From Desulfuromonadales bacterium (lineage in GTDB: Bacteria > Desulfobacterota > Desulfuromonadia > Desulfuromonadales > JAGXHI01), in NCBI GenBank assembly GCA_024636295.1, contig JAGXHI010000038.1:1-64000 (forward strand): a stretch of DNA of 64,000 nt, given 5' to 3'. A model generated the notes under the pieces. That model saw nothing but the letters and a program-made list of their open reading frames with translations. It was not told the DNA's origin and made no database searches. Position 1 is the first letter of the stretch. Every line of letters begins with the position of its first letter. Both the position numbers and the translations under genes were made by a program. Below are positions 44,799 through 55,299 of this stretch, one piece after another.

Positions 44799-44879
44799 CG
44801 TTCTGGACAATGCTGGATGCATTTTGTATGTTCGAAGAAGTCGAAGGCGCGTTTGCCTGTGTATGTTTTTTTGCCTTCA

Positions 44880-47240
44880 ATGGAGGAAGATTTGGACAAA
44901 TCCGTCCAGGACAACGATATACAGATTCCCGAAGAGCTCCCCCTGCTGCCCGTACGGGATGTGGTCATCTTTCCTTATATGATTCTGCCTCTCTTTGTGG
45001 GGAGGGATAAATCGATTGCCGCCGTCGATGCCGCACTTTCGCGGAACCGATTGATATTCCTCGCCTCTCAGAAAGAAGTGGCCGAGGAGGAGCCCGATCC
45101 GGAGGAGATCTACAAGATCGGCACCGTGGCGATGATTATGCGCATGCTCAAGCTGCCCGACGGCCGCATCAAGGTTCTGGTCCAGGGATTGGCCAAAGGC
45201 CGCATCCGCCAATTCGAGCAGCAGACCCCCTATTATTCCGTGACGGTGGAACGCCTGCAGGAAGATCGGGTGACGGAGATCTCCCTGGAGGTCGAGGCCA
45301 CCATGCGCACTATCCGGGAGCAGCTTGCCGAGATCCTCAGTCTGGGAAAGGCGCTTCCACCCGAAGTCATGATGGTGGTGGAAAACGTAGAGGACCCCGG
45401 GAGCCTTGCGGACCTTGTGGCCAGCAACATCGGGCTTAAGGTGTCCCAGGCACAGGACCTGATGGAGATCATCGATCCCCTGGAGCGCCTGCGTCGGGTG
45501 AAGGATCTTCTCGCAAAAGAACTGGAGGTCGTGACGGTCCAGCAGCGAATCCAGTCTCAGGCCAAGGAGGAGATGGGAAAGACCCAGCGGGAGTATTATC
45601 TGCGGGAGCAGCTGCGGGCTATTCAGAGCGAACTGGGCGAGGCGGACCCGCGGGCGGAGGAGGTGGCCGACCTCAGGGAAAGAATGAACAAGGCCAAGCT
45701 TCCCGAAGAGGCGCGCTCCGAGGCCGAAAAGCAACTGCGGCGCCTGGAGACAATGCATCCCGAGGCAGCCGAATACTCCATGCTCAGAACCTACATGGAC
45801 TGGCTGGTCGATCTCCCCTGGAGCCGCTCCACGCGGGACAACCTTGACCTGAAAAAAGCGCGAAAAGTTCTCGACGAGGATCATTACGACCTGGAGCAGA
45901 TCAAGGAGAGGATTCTTGAGTATCTGGCCGTTCGCAAGCTCAACCGGGAGATGAAGGGGCCCGTCCTTTGCTTTATCGGTCCTCCCGGCGTTGGGAAAAC
46001 GAGCCTAGGCAAGTCGATCGCCCGGGCCCTGGGACGGAAATTCGTCCGGGTTTCGCTGGGAGGCATCCGCGACGAGGCGGAAATCCGCGGTCACCGTCGC
46101 ACCTATGTCGGTGCGCTGCCGGGAAGAATCATCCAGGGGATCAAGCAGGCGGGAACCAACAATCCCGTTTTCATGCTGGACGAACTGGACAAGGTGGGCG
46201 CCGATTTTCGGGGAGATCCTTCCGCGGCCCTCCTTGAACTTCTCGACCCCGAGCAGAACCATTCCTTTTCCGATCACTACATCAATCTACCCTTCGACCT
46301 TTCGAACGTGATGTTCGTCGCCACAGCCAATATCCTGGACCCGGTGCCCTCCGCCCTTAAGGATCGGCTTGAGGTCATTCGCCTCTCCGGCTACAGCCCC
46401 GACGAGAAACTCTCCATCGCCCGGACCTACCTCATTCCCCGGCAGATAAAAAACAACGGGCTCAAACAGGGCGCACTGCGGATTTCGGAGATGGCGCTGA
46501 CAAAACTCATTACCGAATACACCTCGGAAGCAGGCCTGCGGAACCTGGAGAGGGAATTGGGCAGCATCTGCCGAAAAGTCGCCCGACGCTTCGCGGAAGG
46601 AAAAACGAAGCCGGTTCTGGTTACCGAAACCTCCATCGCCAGATTCCTTGGACCCCCGAGATTTCTCCGGGAAAAAGAAAGGGAGGAAGACGAGGTGGGA
46701 GTGGCGACCGGTCTGGCCTGGACGGAGGTGGGCGGGGAAATCCTCAATGTCGAGGTCAATGTCATGAAAGGCAAGGAAGGGCTGATGCTCACCGGGCAAT
46801 TGGGGGATGTGATGAAGGAGAGCGCCCATGCGGCTCTCTCTTATGCACGGGCCCATGCCGAGGATCTTGGTATTGACCCCGACTTTTTTGAAGGAAAATC
46901 GATTCATATTCATGTGCCCGCCGGAGCCATTCCAAAGGATGGCCCCAGCGCCGGAGTGACCATGGCGACCGCCCTTATCTCGGCCCTTTCCGGACGACCG
47001 GTGAGCAAGGACGTGGCGATGACGGGGGAAATCACGCTGCGGGGAAAAGTGCTTCCGGTGGGTGGATTGAAAGAAAAAGTCCTCGCCGCGGTCCAGGCGC
47101 ATATTTCCGAGGTGATCATCCCCGAGCTCAATGAAAAGGATCTGGAGGAAATACCCCGTCATCTGCGCAAGAAGGTTCGCTTCATCCCGGCTGGAAACAT
47201 GTCCGCCGTGCTCGAGGCGGCCATGAAATCAGGATTATGA
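44880..47240 (+). CDS. lon: ATP-dependent protease Lon
   Basis: 786 residues from the ATG at 44880; a TTG at 44892 with GGAGGA 4 bp upstream is an equally good start. An N-terminal LonN substrate domain ([23 protein letters not shown]) is followed by a coiled-coil middle, the AAA+ core with Walker [14 protein letters not shown] and Walker [11 protein letters not shown], and the C-terminal protease with the Ser-Lys dyad (Ser in [11 protein letters not shown], Lys in GLKEKVLAA). It degrades misfolded and regulatory proteins, including many antitoxins. It overlaps thiL by 4 bp. I see no heat-shock promoter motif I can vouch for. Confidence 0.96.
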   Translation: MEEDLDKSVQDNDIQIPEELPLLPVRDVVIFPYMILPLFVGRDKSIAAVDAALSRNRLIFLASQKEVAEEEPDPEEIYKIGTVAMIMRMLKLPDGRIKVLVQGLAKGRIRQFEQQTPYYSVTVERLQEDRVTEISLEVEATMRTIREQLAEILSLGKALPPEVMMVVENVEDPGSLADLVASNIGLKVSQAQDLMEIIDPLERLRRVKDLLAKELEVVTVQQRIQSQAKEEMGKTQREYYLREQLRAIQSELGEADPRAEEVADLRERMNKAKLPEEARSEAEKQLRRLETMHPEAAEYSMLRTYMDWLVDLPWSRSTRDNLDLKKARKVLDEDHYDLEQIKERILEYLAVRKLNREMKGPVLCFIGPPGVGKTSLGKSIARALGRKFVRVSLGGIRDEAEIRGHRRTYVGALPGRIIQGIKQAGTNNPVFMLDELDKVGADFRGDPSAALLELLDPEQNHSFSDHYINLPFDLSNVMFVATANILDPVPSALKDRLEVIRLSGYSPDEKLSIARTYLIPRQIKNNGLKQGALRISEMALTKLITEYTSEAGLRNLERELGSICRKVARRFAEGKTKPVLVTETSIARFLGPPRFLREKEREEDEVGVATGLAWTEVGGEILNVEVNVMKGKEGLMLTGQLGDVMKESAHAALSYARAHAEDLGIDPDFFEGKSIHIHVPAGAIPKDGPSAGVTMATALISALSGRPVSKDVAMTGEITLRGKVLPVGGLKEKVLAAVQAHISEVIIPELNEKDLEEIPRHLRKKVRFIPAGNMSAVLEAAMKSGL

Positions 47241-48241
47241 AACTGGCGGAGCTCGGAGAATTCGGATTCATCGACCGGATAAGGAAGGCCGCTTCCCCCG
47301 GTGAGGACATTCAAAGAGGCATCGGGGATGACTGCGCCGTCGTCCGTCCTGCGCAGGGATCTTTTCAGTTGACCACCACCGACCTTTTGATCGAGGGCGT
47401 TCATTTCCGCCGGGATTGGACCGATCCTCGAAAGTTGGGCCGAAAGAGCGTGGCGGTGAACGTCAGCGACATCGCTGCCATGGGGGGTTACCCCCGGCAT
47501 CTTTACCTCGCGCTGGGGATTCCGGCGGATTATCCTGTTTCGGATCTGGACGCGTTCATGAAAGGGTTTCTGGAGGCGGCCGACCGGTATTGCGCCTCCC
47601 TCGCGGGAGGGGATACCTGCCGATCTCCGGGCCCCCTTTTTATTTCCGTGGTCGCCGAAGGGGCTGTTCCCGAGGAAGAGGTGATTTATCGTGACGGGGC
47701 GCGACCAGGAGACGTTCTCTATGTCTCGGGAACCCTGGGGGACAGCGCTCTGGCGCTTCGGATGATGGAGGAGGGACGGAAGCCGGATTCTTTCCTCGAG
47801 CGGCGGCATCACGATCCCGAGGCGCGGGACCGGCTGGGAAGGGCCCTCGCATTCGCCCGGGTTCCTTCGGCCATGATCGATCTTTCCGACGGTCTGCTGA
47901 GCGACCTGAAACACCTGTTGAACGCTTCCAACGCCGGAGCCCGTCTCGATCGGGACGCATTGCCCCTGTCCGATTCTTTCCGCAGGCATCAGGGTGAACG
48001 TCCCGAGTGGCGTGATCTTGCTTTGAACGGGGGGGAAGACTATGAGCTTCTCTTTACCGTTCCCCCCTCGCGGGAAGGGGCGCTGGCGGAAATAGCCGGG
48101 ACGCAGGGGATTTCTCTCGCCAGAATTGGCACAATCGTTCCGCCGGATGACGGAATCGGTGTCAAGGACTGTCAGGGACATGACCTTGTTTTGTCATGGG
48201 GAGGGTACGACCATTTCGTCCGCCCGTCACTTGATGCCTGA
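47237..48241 (+). CDS. thiL: Thiamine-monophosphate kinase
   Basis: 334 residues. ThiL phosphorylates thiamine monophosphate to the active diphosphate cofactor. Visible are GIGDDCAVVRP at the N-terminus, TTDLLIEGVHFRRDWTDPRKLGRKSVAVNVSDIAAMGG with Mg-binding aspartates, and later DLSDGLLSDL and LNGGEDYELLFTV. The start overlaps the lon stop as ATGA, a translationally coupled pair. Transketolase elsewhere in the window uses the product, which is incidental. Confidence 0.95.
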   Translation: MKLAELGEFGFIDRIRKAASPGEDIQRGIGDDCAVVRPAQGSFQLTTTDLLIEGVHFRRDWTDPRKLGRKSVAVNVSDIAAMGGYPRHLYLALGIPADYPVSDLDAFMKGFLEAADRYCASLAGGDTCRSPGPLFISVVAEGAVPEEEVIYRDGARPGDVLYVSGTLGDSALALRMMEEGRKPDSFLERRHHDPEARDRLGRALAFARVPSAMIDLSDGLLSDLKHLLNASNAGARLDRDALPLSDSFRRHQGERPEWRDLALNGGEDYELLFTVPPSREGALAEIAGTQGISLARIGTIVPPDDGIGVKDCQGHDLVLSWGGYDHFVRPSLDA

Positions 48242-48337
48242 AAAATTGCGACGGGGGCGGGAAGGTGCTGATCTCCGGAGATATTTTTCGGAGTTTATTG
48301 AATTTGGATTGATATTTGCTAGGGAAGGGAGCAGGGG

Positions 48338-49201
48338 GTGAACGATCCGGCAAAAGGGCTGCTGGGAGCGGCGCCCTTCGTGGGAAGCGAATTCCCCGAG
48401 GAGGAATTCGGCCGGCTGAGAACCATTCTCCTGGAAAAACGCGGTTTCGACCTGGCCCGGTACAAGGACAACTGCGTAAAACGGCGGATAGCAGCCCGGA
48501 TACGGTCCTGCGGATTCAGCGAGGCAGGGCCTTATATCGAGCTTCTTCGACGCGAAGAAGCCGAAATCGACCTGTTGCTGGCCTCGGTCACGATTCACGT
48601 CTCTCAGTTCTTCCGCAATCCCTCTACATTTCATGCTTTGAAAGATTCCGTCCTGCCGGGGATGGTGCGCCAGGCGCTCGGGGAGGGTTCTCGGAAACTT
48701 CGATTCTGGAGCGTCGGATGCGCCGGAGGGGAGGAAGTCTATTCTCTAGCCTTTCTGCTGGAGGGGATTCCTCCCGAGATCCAGGTTTCAATTCTGGGGA
48801 CCGATATCAGCCACTCTGTCCTGCAGCGGGCCCGGGAAGGCCGTTTCGAATCCCTGAGGCTGAGCAATGTGCCCCAGGAGATAATAGAGCGTTTTTTTCA
48901 GAAAGATGGGGGCAGGCTCAGAATTGAGAACCGGATCCGTGAAAAAGTTCATTTCCGACACCATGATGTGTTGTCCGATGCGGAATTCCCCGCAGCTGAT
49001 CTCATACTGTGCCGAAACGTTCTTATCTATTTTTCCCGGAAAGACCAGAAAAAGATTCTGGAGCGGTTTTCCCGCTCGATGCTTCCAGGAGGGCGGCTAG
49101 TCCTGGGAAAAGCGGAAATCCTCACCGGAAGTGCCCGTAACTTGTTTGAGGCCGAAGATCCGGCGGAACGAATTTATCGTCTCAAGGAGAGGGCAGGCTG
49201 A
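48338..49201 (+). CDS. cheR: Chemoreceptor glutamate methyltransferase CheR
   Basis: 287 residues from a GTG start with a strong purine stretch upstream (GGGAGCAGGGGG). An N-terminal helical domain (KRGFDLARYKDNCVKRRIAARI) is followed by a SAM-dependent methyltransferase core: V-T-I-H-V-S-Q-F-F-R-N-P, the SAM-binding W-S-V-G-C-A-G-G-E-E-V-Y-S-L-A, GTDIS, and LILCRNVLIYFS. It methylates receptor glutamates for adaptation. It heads the chemotaxis operon that runs to 54403. Confidence 0.95.
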   Translation: MNDPAKGLLGAAPFVGSEFPEEEFGRLRTILLEKRGFDLARYKDNCVKRRIAARIRSCGFSEAGPYIELLRREEAEIDLLLASVTIHVSQFFRNPSTFHALKDSVLPGMVRQALGEGSRKLRFWSVGCAGGEEVYSLAFLLEGIPPEIQVSILGTDISHSVLQRAREGRFESLRLSNVPQEIIERFFQKDGGRLRIENRIREKVHFRHHDVLSDAEFPAADLILCRNVLIYFSRKDQKKILERFSRSMLPGGRLVLGKAEILTGSARNLFEAEDPAERIYRLKERAG

Positions 49202-49262
49202 AAGGGAAGGGATCGTCCCTGTATTTGATTCAATTGATTGAAAATGCCCAAAGGAGCGGACC

Positions 49263-50537
49263 ATGAGGGTTGAAATCAGCTACAAGTTCATCATGGGATT
49301 CATCATTGTCGTGGGGTCCATCGTTCTCCTGGATGCGGCGGTTCCCTCCCTGGGAATTCCTCAGGAATGGCAGATGCTCTTCACCATGGCCTGTGCTCTG
49401 CTTGTGGGGCTGGTCCTCGGATGGTTCTTTTCCAAAAAATTCACCGCCAATATCCGGCTTTTGAGAAAGTCCGCGGAGAATCTCGGCGAAGGAGACATTT
49501 CCCAGGAAATCCAGTTGCGCCGCACTCTCTTTCCCGATGAGACGGAGGACCTGGGGGCTTCCCTCAATCTGGTGATCCGCAATCTGCAGGAACTGGTCGG
49601 CACTATCCGTTCCTCTTCCATGAGGGTGGCCGATTCGGCGCAGAGCCTTTCCGCCACTTCACAGGAGATGACCGCTTCGGGCCATGAAGTGGCTTATGCG
49701 ATTGAACATATCAGCCACGGCGCCGAAACCCAGGCTGAAATGGTGGAGCGCTCCAGCCGCTTGATCAGGGAGATGGCAGTGTCCATCGACCTGATCGCAG
49801 CCTCATCAAAGAAGGTCGCCTCCTCGGCCCGGGAATCCGCCGGCACGGCCGAAAAAGGCGGAGAGACCGTCAAGCTCACCATGGAACAGATGAAGAAGGT
49901 TCTGGAGATGGTGAAGGATAACGGGCAGCAGATCGTCTCCTTCGGAGATCAGGTCCAGAAGATCGGAAAGATCGTGGAGGTCATCACCGGCATCGCCCAG
50001 AAAACCAATCTGCTCTCCCTCAATGCCACAATCGAAGCGGCCCGGGCGGGAGAATACGGCAGGGGATTCGCCGTTGTGGCCGATGAAATAAGCAAGCTGG
50101 CCGAGTCCACCGGCAAGTCCGCCGGCGAGATCACCTCTCTCATCGGGGCCATTCAGGAGGAAAGCCGCCACATTCAGAATTCCATGCAGAAAAGTATCCT
50201 TGAGCTGGATGCGGGACGAACGGCTATCGATACCACCGGAAGCGCGTTCGAGGAAATCATCCAGACCGCCCTGACCACACAGACCAAGGCCGGAAGCATT
50301 GCGGAGCTGGCGGAAAAACAAACCGACGGAGCTAAAAGCATGGTGGGGGCGATCGAGGAAATTTCGCGCGTGGTAACGGACAATGCCGCGGCAACTCAGG
50401 AGGTTTCGGCATCCACCCAGCAGCAATCGGCCTCACTGGAAGAGATGGCCCATGCCGCCCGGGATCTCTCTGTCCTGGCGGATCAGCTCCTCGACAGCGT
50501 CAGGCGATTCAAGCTTGGCGGTGAAGTGAACGAATGA
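49263..50537 (+). CDS. Methyl-accepting chemotaxis protein with minimal periplasmic part
   Basis: 424 residues: TM1 (about 8-28), only about ten residues of periplasmic loop ([10 protein letters not shown]), TM2 (about 38-57), a HAMP-like region (about 55-115) and a long signalling coiled coil. The conserved hairpin tip is visible as [45 protein letters not shown]. With so little periplasmic sequence the signal is probably cytoplasmic or membrane-derived (energy taxis). The gene overlaps cheW by 4 bp (ATGA). Confidence 0.94.
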   Translation: MRVEISYKFIMGFIIVVGSIVLLDAAVPSLGIPQEWQMLFTMACALLVGLVLGWFFSKKFTANIRLLRKSAENLGEGDISQEIQLRRTLFPDETEDLGASLNLVIRNLQELVGTIRSSSMRVADSAQSLSATSQEMTASGHEVAYAIEHISHGAETQAEMVERSSRLIREMAVSIDLIAASSKKVASSARESAGTAEKGGETVKLTMEQMKKVLEMVKDNGQQIVSFGDQVQKIGKIVEVITGIAQKTNLLSLNATIEAARAGEYGRGFAVVADEISKLAESTGKSAGEITSLIGAIQEESRHIQNSMQKSILELDAGRTAIDTTGSAFEEIIQTALTTQTKAGSIAELAEKQTDGAKSMVGAIEEISRVVTDNAAATQEVSASTQQQSASLEEMAHAARDLSVLADQLLDSVRRFKLGGEVNE

Positions 50538-50950
50538 CGACGGAGCTCATTCTCATCTTCGAAGTCGGAGGCGAGCGATTCGGTCTCACGGTGAAGCACG
50601 TCCAGGAAATTCTCGAATCTCCGGAACTTCATTTCATCCCTCGCGCACCTGGAATTTTTCCGGGCGCGGTTAATTTTCACGGGCATATCCTGCCAGTAGT
50701 TGATCTCGCCGCCTTTCTGGGCTATACCCCGAAAACGGAGCTTGTCCGGGTGGTGGTGCTGTCCCTGGAACTCGGAGCACTGGCCCTTGGGGTGGATGCC
50801 GCGGGAAGGATCATCCGGCTGGAGGAGGAACCTCATCCGGCACCGTACGAAGAGAAAAATCCCTATGTCAGTGCATGGCTGGAGGATGAGGGCGGCGCCA
50901 TAAAGATGATCGATGCGGCAAAGCTTCTTGCCGATTTCGAAAAGATGTGA
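50534..50950 (+). CDS. cheW: Chemotaxis coupling protein CheW
   Basis: 138 residues with the CheW SH3-like fold: [43 protein letters not shown], and [16 protein letters not shown]. It bridges receptors and CheA. The start overlaps the receptor's stop, which fixes stoichiometric coexpression. Confidence 0.94.
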   Translation: MTTELILIFEVGGERFGLTVKHVQEILESPELHFIPRAPGIFPGAVNFHGHILPVVDLAAFLGYTPKTELVRVVVLSLELGALALGVDAAGRIIRLEEEPHPAPYEEKNPYVSAWLEDEGGAIKMIDAAKLLADFEKM

Positions 50951-50969
50951 AATGGAAGAGGAGGAGATG

Positions 50970-51344
50970 ATGAACCCCAGAATTCTGATCGTGGACGATG
51001 CTCTCTTCATGCGCAACATGTTGAAGGACATTTTTGTTAAGGCCGGGTACGAGATCGCCGGTGAAGCTGCCAACGGTGTGGAAGCGGTGGAGAAATACAG
51101 CGATCTTCGACCGGACCTGGTCACCATGGACATCATCATGCCCCTTAAAAGCGGAATCGAGGCTCTTGAGGAGATCATGGCAGGCAACCCCGAGGCCCGC
51201 GTGGTCATGTGCAGCGCCCTCGGTCAGGATGCCCTGGTGATCGAGGCCGTTGAGGCCGGAGCGAAGGATTTTATTGTCAAACCTTTCAAGGAAGAGAGGG
51301 TCATAGAGGTCGTCCGACGCGTAACGGGGCAAACCGCGGCCTGA
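50970..51344 (+). CDS. cheY: CheY-type single-domain response regulator
   Basis: 124 residues from the ATG at 50970 (AGGAGG 5 bp upstream). A stand-alone receiver with D9/D10, phospho-acceptor D54 (LVTMDIIMP), S82 (MCSALGQ) and K104 (DFIVKPF). It is presumably phosphorylated by the CheA encoded next and controls the motor or a pilus system. The CheC encoded further on is its likely phosphatase. No flagellar genes are in the window. Confidence 0.94.
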   Translation: MNPRILIVDDALFMRNMLKDIFVKAGYEIAGEAANGVEAVEKYSDLRPDLVTMDIIMPLKSGIEALEEIMAGNPEARVVMCSALGQDALVIEAVEAGAKDFIVKPFKEERVIEVVRRVTGQTAA

Positions 51345-51399
51345 AGTTTTCTTGGGAAACGGACCGGAGCCTCAAATCTCCGCAGGTGTGGATTTTGCC

Positions 51400-53301
51400 A
51401 TGGATATGTCCAAGTACAAGGGAATGTTCCTTGCCGAGGCGCGGGAGCACCTGCAAAACATGGGCGCTCTGCTGTTGGCGATCGAAAAAGATCCCGGCAA
51501 TACCGATGATACCGAATCCCTCTTCAGAGAGGCGCATTCCATTAAAGGAATGGCGGCTTCCATGGGATACGTCCGGACGGCGGAGTTGGCCCATTGCCTG
51601 GAAGATCTGATGAGTGGATTTCGCAGAAGCGGAACCGTCCCCGCCTCTGCGGTGGATCGCCTGCTGGCCGGAATCGATCTTTTGGAGGGCCTCCTGGAGG
51701 ATATCTCCTCCGGACGGGAAGAGAGGGAGATCGGAGAATTTTTCTCGGGGCAGGAACCGGGGAAATCCGCTCCTGAGCAGCCGTCGGCTCCTTCCGAACC
51801 CCGGGACAGTGCAGAATTTAAAGGCAAGGAACAGGACCTTCGCCTGTCGGTGGAATTTAATTCTGATGCGGCCGCTCCGGCCGCACGCGCACTGCTGATC
51901 CTCCGTGAATTGGCCGGATGGGGACGGGTTTTCTCCAGCAGCCCTTCCGAGGAGGACCTCCGGAAAGGAGCAATATCCGGACGCATGGAAGTGCAGCTTG
52001 CCACAAAACGATCTTCTGAAGACCTGCGTCTCCTGATCGGATCCATGTCCGACGTGAAGAAGGTCGATTTCTCGGAACCTTCTTCGCAAAAGCTTCCTGC
52101 CCCCCCACGCCCTTTGAAGGAGAATTCCCGCACTGTAAGGGTGCGGACAGCGCTGCTCGATCGGCTCATTAATCTGACGGGAGAACTCATCACCAACCGC
52201 TATATGCTGGAGACGGCCTTCAGGGACGATCGGGAAACCGACGTGCAGGAGGGCCTGCATCGTCTGAAGCGACTGATTTCAGAGCTTCAGCACCAGGTCC
52301 TTCAGGCCCGGATGATGCCACTGGAGAGCATCACCGGCCATCTTCCGCGCCTTGTACGGACGTACTGCCGGAAAACAGGCAAGAAAATCGCCCTGCGAAT
52401 TCAGGGGGAGGAAGTTGAACTGGACCGGGCGATTCTGGAGACCCTCTCCGATCCGTTGATGCACATGGTGCGCAATGCGATCGATCACGGGATCGAGAAG
52501 GAGGGCGAAGTCCGGATTCTGGCCTATCGTGAAAAAGATATGGTCATCCTGGAGATCTCGGATGACGGCCGGGGCATGGATCCGGCGACGATCCGCGATA
52601 AATCCGTGGAAAAAGGGCTGCTTAACCCCGAGCAGGCCCTGGTTCTGCGGGAGAGGGATATTCTGCAGTTGATCTGTCGTTCCGGCTTCAGTACCGCCTC
52701 CCAGGTGACGGAAACCTCCGGGCGCGGGGTGGGGATGGACGTGGTCAAATCCTCGGTGGAAAACCTTGGGGGGAGCCTGGATATCTTCTCCTCCAAAAAT
52801 CATGGCACCCGTTTCCTTCTGAAATTTCCCCTGTCCGTCGCCATCATCCAAATTCTTCTCGTAGAGTGCAGCGGGCATCTTCTGGGAATTCCCATCACCC
52901 GTATTCACCGGACCCAGGAATTCTCGCGGCGGCAGGTGAGCGCCTCCGGAGGGGGACTGAAGGTTTCAATGACGGAAATCCGGGAGGGTGAAGTGGTCCG
53001 AGAGAAGGTGCCGCTTCTGTCCATGCGAAAAATGCTGGATATGCCCCCGCGACCTCCTTCGGATTCGATCTCCGTGGTCATCTCCGATATCATGGGCCGC
53101 AAGGTCGGTCTCGTCGTCGACCGGCTGGTCGGCCATCGGGAGGTTTTCGTCAAATCTCTGGCTCCTCCTCTGGACCGTTTCGGCGGTCTGGCCGGAGCCA
53201 CCATCCTGGGGGACGGAAGTGTGATTTTCATTGTCGATCCGCCTTCCCTTCTGGAGAAGCGGACTTCGGTTTCTTCAGCCCGTACAGCAGGAGCCGCCTG
53301 A
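51400..53301 (+). CDS. cheA: Chemotaxis histidine kinase CheA
   Basis: 633 residues from the ATG at 51400; an upstream frame to 51352 lacks support. The P1 phosphotransfer domain has H46 (REAHSIKGMAASMGY). A low-complexity linker leads to a CheY-binding-like segment (about 145-230), the P3 dimerisation helices (LINLTGELITNRYMLE), and the P4 ATPase with N box HMVRNAIDHGIE, DDGRGMD and GRGVGMDVVKSSVENLGG. The P5 CheW-like domain comes last. Between 52500 and 52560 the ATPase lid lacks the usual long N-R insert and is short (KEGEVRILAYREKD). It should phosphorylate CheY. The gene stop shares a base with the cheC start. Confidence 0.95.
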   Translation: MDMSKYKGMFLAEAREHLQNMGALLLAIEKDPGNTDDTESLFREAHSIKGMAASMGYVRTAELAHCLEDLMSGFRRSGTVPASAVDRLLAGIDLLEGLLEDISSGREEREIGEFFSGQEPGKSAPEQPSAPSEPRDSAEFKGKEQDLRLSVEFNSDAAAPAARALLILRELAGWGRVFSSSPSEEDLRKGAISGRMEVQLATKRSSEDLRLLIGSMSDVKKVDFSEPSSQKLPAPPRPLKENSRTVRVRTALLDRLINLTGELITNRYMLETAFRDDRETDVQEGLHRLKRLISELQHQVLQARMMPLESITGHLPRLVRTYCRKTGKKIALRIQGEEVELDRAILETLSDPLMHMVRNAIDHGIEKEGEVRILAYREKDMVILEISDDGRGMDPATIRDKSVEKGLLNPEQALVLRERDILQLICRSGFSTASQVTETSGRGVGMDVVKSSVENLGGSLDIFSSKNHGTRFLLKFPLSVAIIQILLVECSGHLLGIPITRIHRTQEFSRRQVSASGGGLKVSMTEIREGEVVREKVPLLSMRKMLDMPPRPPSDSISVVISDIMGRKVGLVVDRLVGHREVFVKSLAPPLDRFGGLAGATILGDGSVIFIVDPPSLLEKRTSVSSARTAGAA

Positions 53302-53921
53302 TGCCATTGGATCGCCTCTCGGAAGGACAGCTCGACGCCCTGAAGGAAATCAGCAATATCGGCATGGGTCATGCCGCCACCGCCCTCTCTCAGCTGGTCG
53401 GGGACAGAGTAGATCTCCGGGTGCCGAAAATCACAATAGCCCGAATCGGAGAGGTGCCCGATCTTCTGGGTGGCGCGGAAAGGGTCGTCATCGGGGTGGT
53501 CCTGCAGATCCTCGGGGGGGCGCGGGGAAATATTCTGCTCATTTTCCCCCGTGAGAGTGCTTTCCGGCTCCTTTCCGTTCTGTTGGATCGGGAGGAAAAA
53601 GGCGACGTCCTGAACGAACTGGCGTCCTCCACTCTCAGGGAGGTCGGCAACATCCTTGCCTCCGCATATCTGGGTGCGCTGGGAAGTTTGCTGGGAATGA
53701 CGCTGATTCCCTCCGTTCCCTTGCTGGCTCACGATATGGCAGGCGCGGTGGTGGACCACATCCTGATTGAACTCAGCCGGACGGGAGACCAGGCGCTGAT
53801 CGTGGAAACGGAATTCAGCGGAGAACGGTCCTCGCATCCGAGCATCAAGGGTCATTTTCTGCTGCTCCCCGACCCCCTTTCCCTTGAGCTGGTGCTGCAG
53901 GCTGCCGGAGGCGTCCCATGA
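53301..53921 (+). CDS. cheC: CheY-phosphate phosphatase CheC
   Basis: 206 residues with both CheC active-site motifs: L-K-E-I-S-N-I-G-M-G-H-A-A-T-A-L with E16/N19, and L-R-E-V-G-N-I-L-A-S-A-Y with E113/N116. Two intact sites match the CheC class; CheX keeps one site. CheC dephosphorylates CheY-P and binds CheD, whose gene overlaps its stop by 4 bp. Confidence 0.93.
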   Translation: MPLDRLSEGQLDALKEISNIGMGHAATALSQLVGDRVDLRVPKITIARIGEVPDLLGGAERVVIGVVLQILGGARGNILLIFPRESAFRLLSVLLDREEKGDVLNELASSTLREVGNILASAYLGALGSLLGMTLIPSVPLLAHDMAGAVVDHILIELSRTGDQALIVETEFSGERSSHPSIKGHFLLLPDPLSLELVLQAAGGVP

Positions 53922-54403
53922 TCGAGAGAAGGCGGGTCGGAATCTCCGAGTGTCTGGTTGCCCGGGGGCCCTCTGTGCTGATAACATATGGATTGGGCTC
54001 CTGTCTGGGGATTGCTCTCTACGACCCGAAACAACGTCTCGGAGGACTTGCCCATAGTCTGCTGCCCTCTCCTCCCCGCGGAGCAAAAAGGGTGAAGGAG
54101 ACGAAATTCGTGGAAACGGCCATCCGGCATATGACGGATGAATTGACCGTGCTGGGGGCGGAACGAGAAGATATGATTGCAAAGATCGTCGGAGGGGCTA
54201 ACATGTTCCATCTCCTTCACACCCGACCCGAGGATGGCGTCGGCGCCCGGAACGTAAGGAAGGCCCGTGAGTTACTGGAGAGCCTGGGGATCTTTCTGGC
54301 GGCGGAGGATACGGGAGGCGATTACGGCCGAACGGTTGAATTCGATCTCGCCACCGGAGAGGTGCGGGTACGCACCGTCCGTTCCGATGACCTTCTTCTC
54401 TGA
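53918..54403 (+). CDS. cheD: Receptor glutamine deamidase CheD
   Basis: 161 residues with the CheD catalytic triad region: Thr23 (LITYGLGSC), Cys29 (GSCLGI) and His46 (LAHSLLP). CheD deamidates receptor glutamines and is controlled by CheC. The pair is encoded at the end of the operon. No cheB methylesterase gene lies in this cluster, so receptor demethylation must be encoded elsewhere or be absent. Confidence 0.94.
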   Translation: MIERRRVGISECLVARGPSVLITYGLGSCLGIALYDPKQRLGGLAHSLLPSPPRGAKRVKETKFVETAIRHMTDELTVLGAEREDMIAKIVGGANMFHLLHTRPEDGVGARNVRKARELLESLGIFLAAEDTGGDYGRTVEFDLATGEVRVRTVRSDDLLL

Positions 54404-54453
54404 CTAATCTCCAGGTCATTCCCGATTTTCTTGCCCATAAGGATGAATACTTG

Positions 54454-55197
54454 ATGAAAATTGTTCTCGTGATAGCCCTTGCGCTTTTCACCGGTTTTTC
54501 GGCAAGTGCGGCCGAGACCGAAGAAAAAACCTCTCTCGACCGTGTAATTGAGGCTCTGGAGACCCCTTTCCGTCTGGAAGGCGGGCGGGGAATCTCCGAT
54601 TTTGAGGCGGACTTCTTTCAGCTCTCCCGCCTGAGTTCCCTTGACCGGGAGCAAAAAGCGCATGGCGTGGTGATGGTGAAATTCGGAAAAGAGGGAGAAT
54701 TGCCCCGTTTCCGATGGAACTACCTGGAACCCGATCCCCAGGAGATCGTCTCCAACGGCGCCACCATGTGGGTCTATGTTCCGGATAACCGACAGGTGAT
54801 CCGCTCCGACTTGAGCCGGGACCTGAAAAGAGCGGAGGAGGATCCCCTCCTTTTTCTCACCGGCCTGGGCCGGCTGACCCGGGATTTCACTCTCAGCCGG
54901 AATGAGCCCTTTCTTGACGAAGAGGGGAATTTCATTCTGGATCTGAAGCCTCGGAATCCTTCTCCCTACATTCAGCGGCTGAAGATGGTCGTCCGAAAGG
55001 AGGCCCTTGCCGAAAAAGCGACCGGAAGCCCCGTTTTCCCTCTTCTTTCATCCACGGTCATCGATCCGGCGGGAAATGTCACCACCATCGAATTCCGCAA
55101 TGTCCGGGTAAACCGGGGAATTCCAGAGGACCGCTTCACTTTTTCCGTGCCCGAGGGAGTGGATGTTCTCGATTCGGCCGATGCGCTGAATTTCTGA
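54454..55197 (+). CDS. lolA: Outer-membrane lipoprotein carrier LolA
   Basis: 247 residues with a cleavable signal peptide (about 1-20, ending SASAA). The LolA fold follows: ISDFEADFFQLSRLSSLDREQKAHGVVMV, then F-R-W-N-Y-L-E-P-D-P-Q-E-I-V-S-N-G, M-W-V-Y-V-P-D-N-R-Q-V, and a strand near the end, V-T-T-I-E-F-R-N-V-R-V-N-R-G-I-P. It ferries lipoproteins from the inner to the outer membrane; the Ig-like lipoprotein in this window would be a client if it is outer-membrane-bound. The ATG at 54454 follows a TTG, and AAGGA lies about 10 bp upstream. Confidence 0.92.
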   Translation: MKIVLVIALALFTGFSASAAETEEKTSLDRVIEALETPFRLEGGRGISDFEADFFQLSRLSSLDREQKAHGVVMVKFGKEGELPRFRWNYLEPDPQEIVSNGATMWVYVPDNRQVIRSDLSRDLKRAEEDPLLFLTGLGRLTRDFTLSRNEPFLDEEGNFILDLKPRNPSPYIQRLKMVVRKEALAEKATGSPVFPLLSSTVIDPAGNVTTIEFRNVRVNRGIPEDRFTFSVPEGVDVLDSADALNF

Positions 55198-55299
55198 TTG
55201 ACTCACCGGATGGTCGCAAACTTTCATTTTTCCCCGGAAGTGTGTTATATCTGGCGTTTGTTTCGGATAATAGAGCCCAGACAGGAGGAAACCGGAATC

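Noticed and set aside
44817..44879. Upstream ATG start for lon
   Set aside because: No ribosome binding site, and the extra residues do not resemble a Lon N-terminus.
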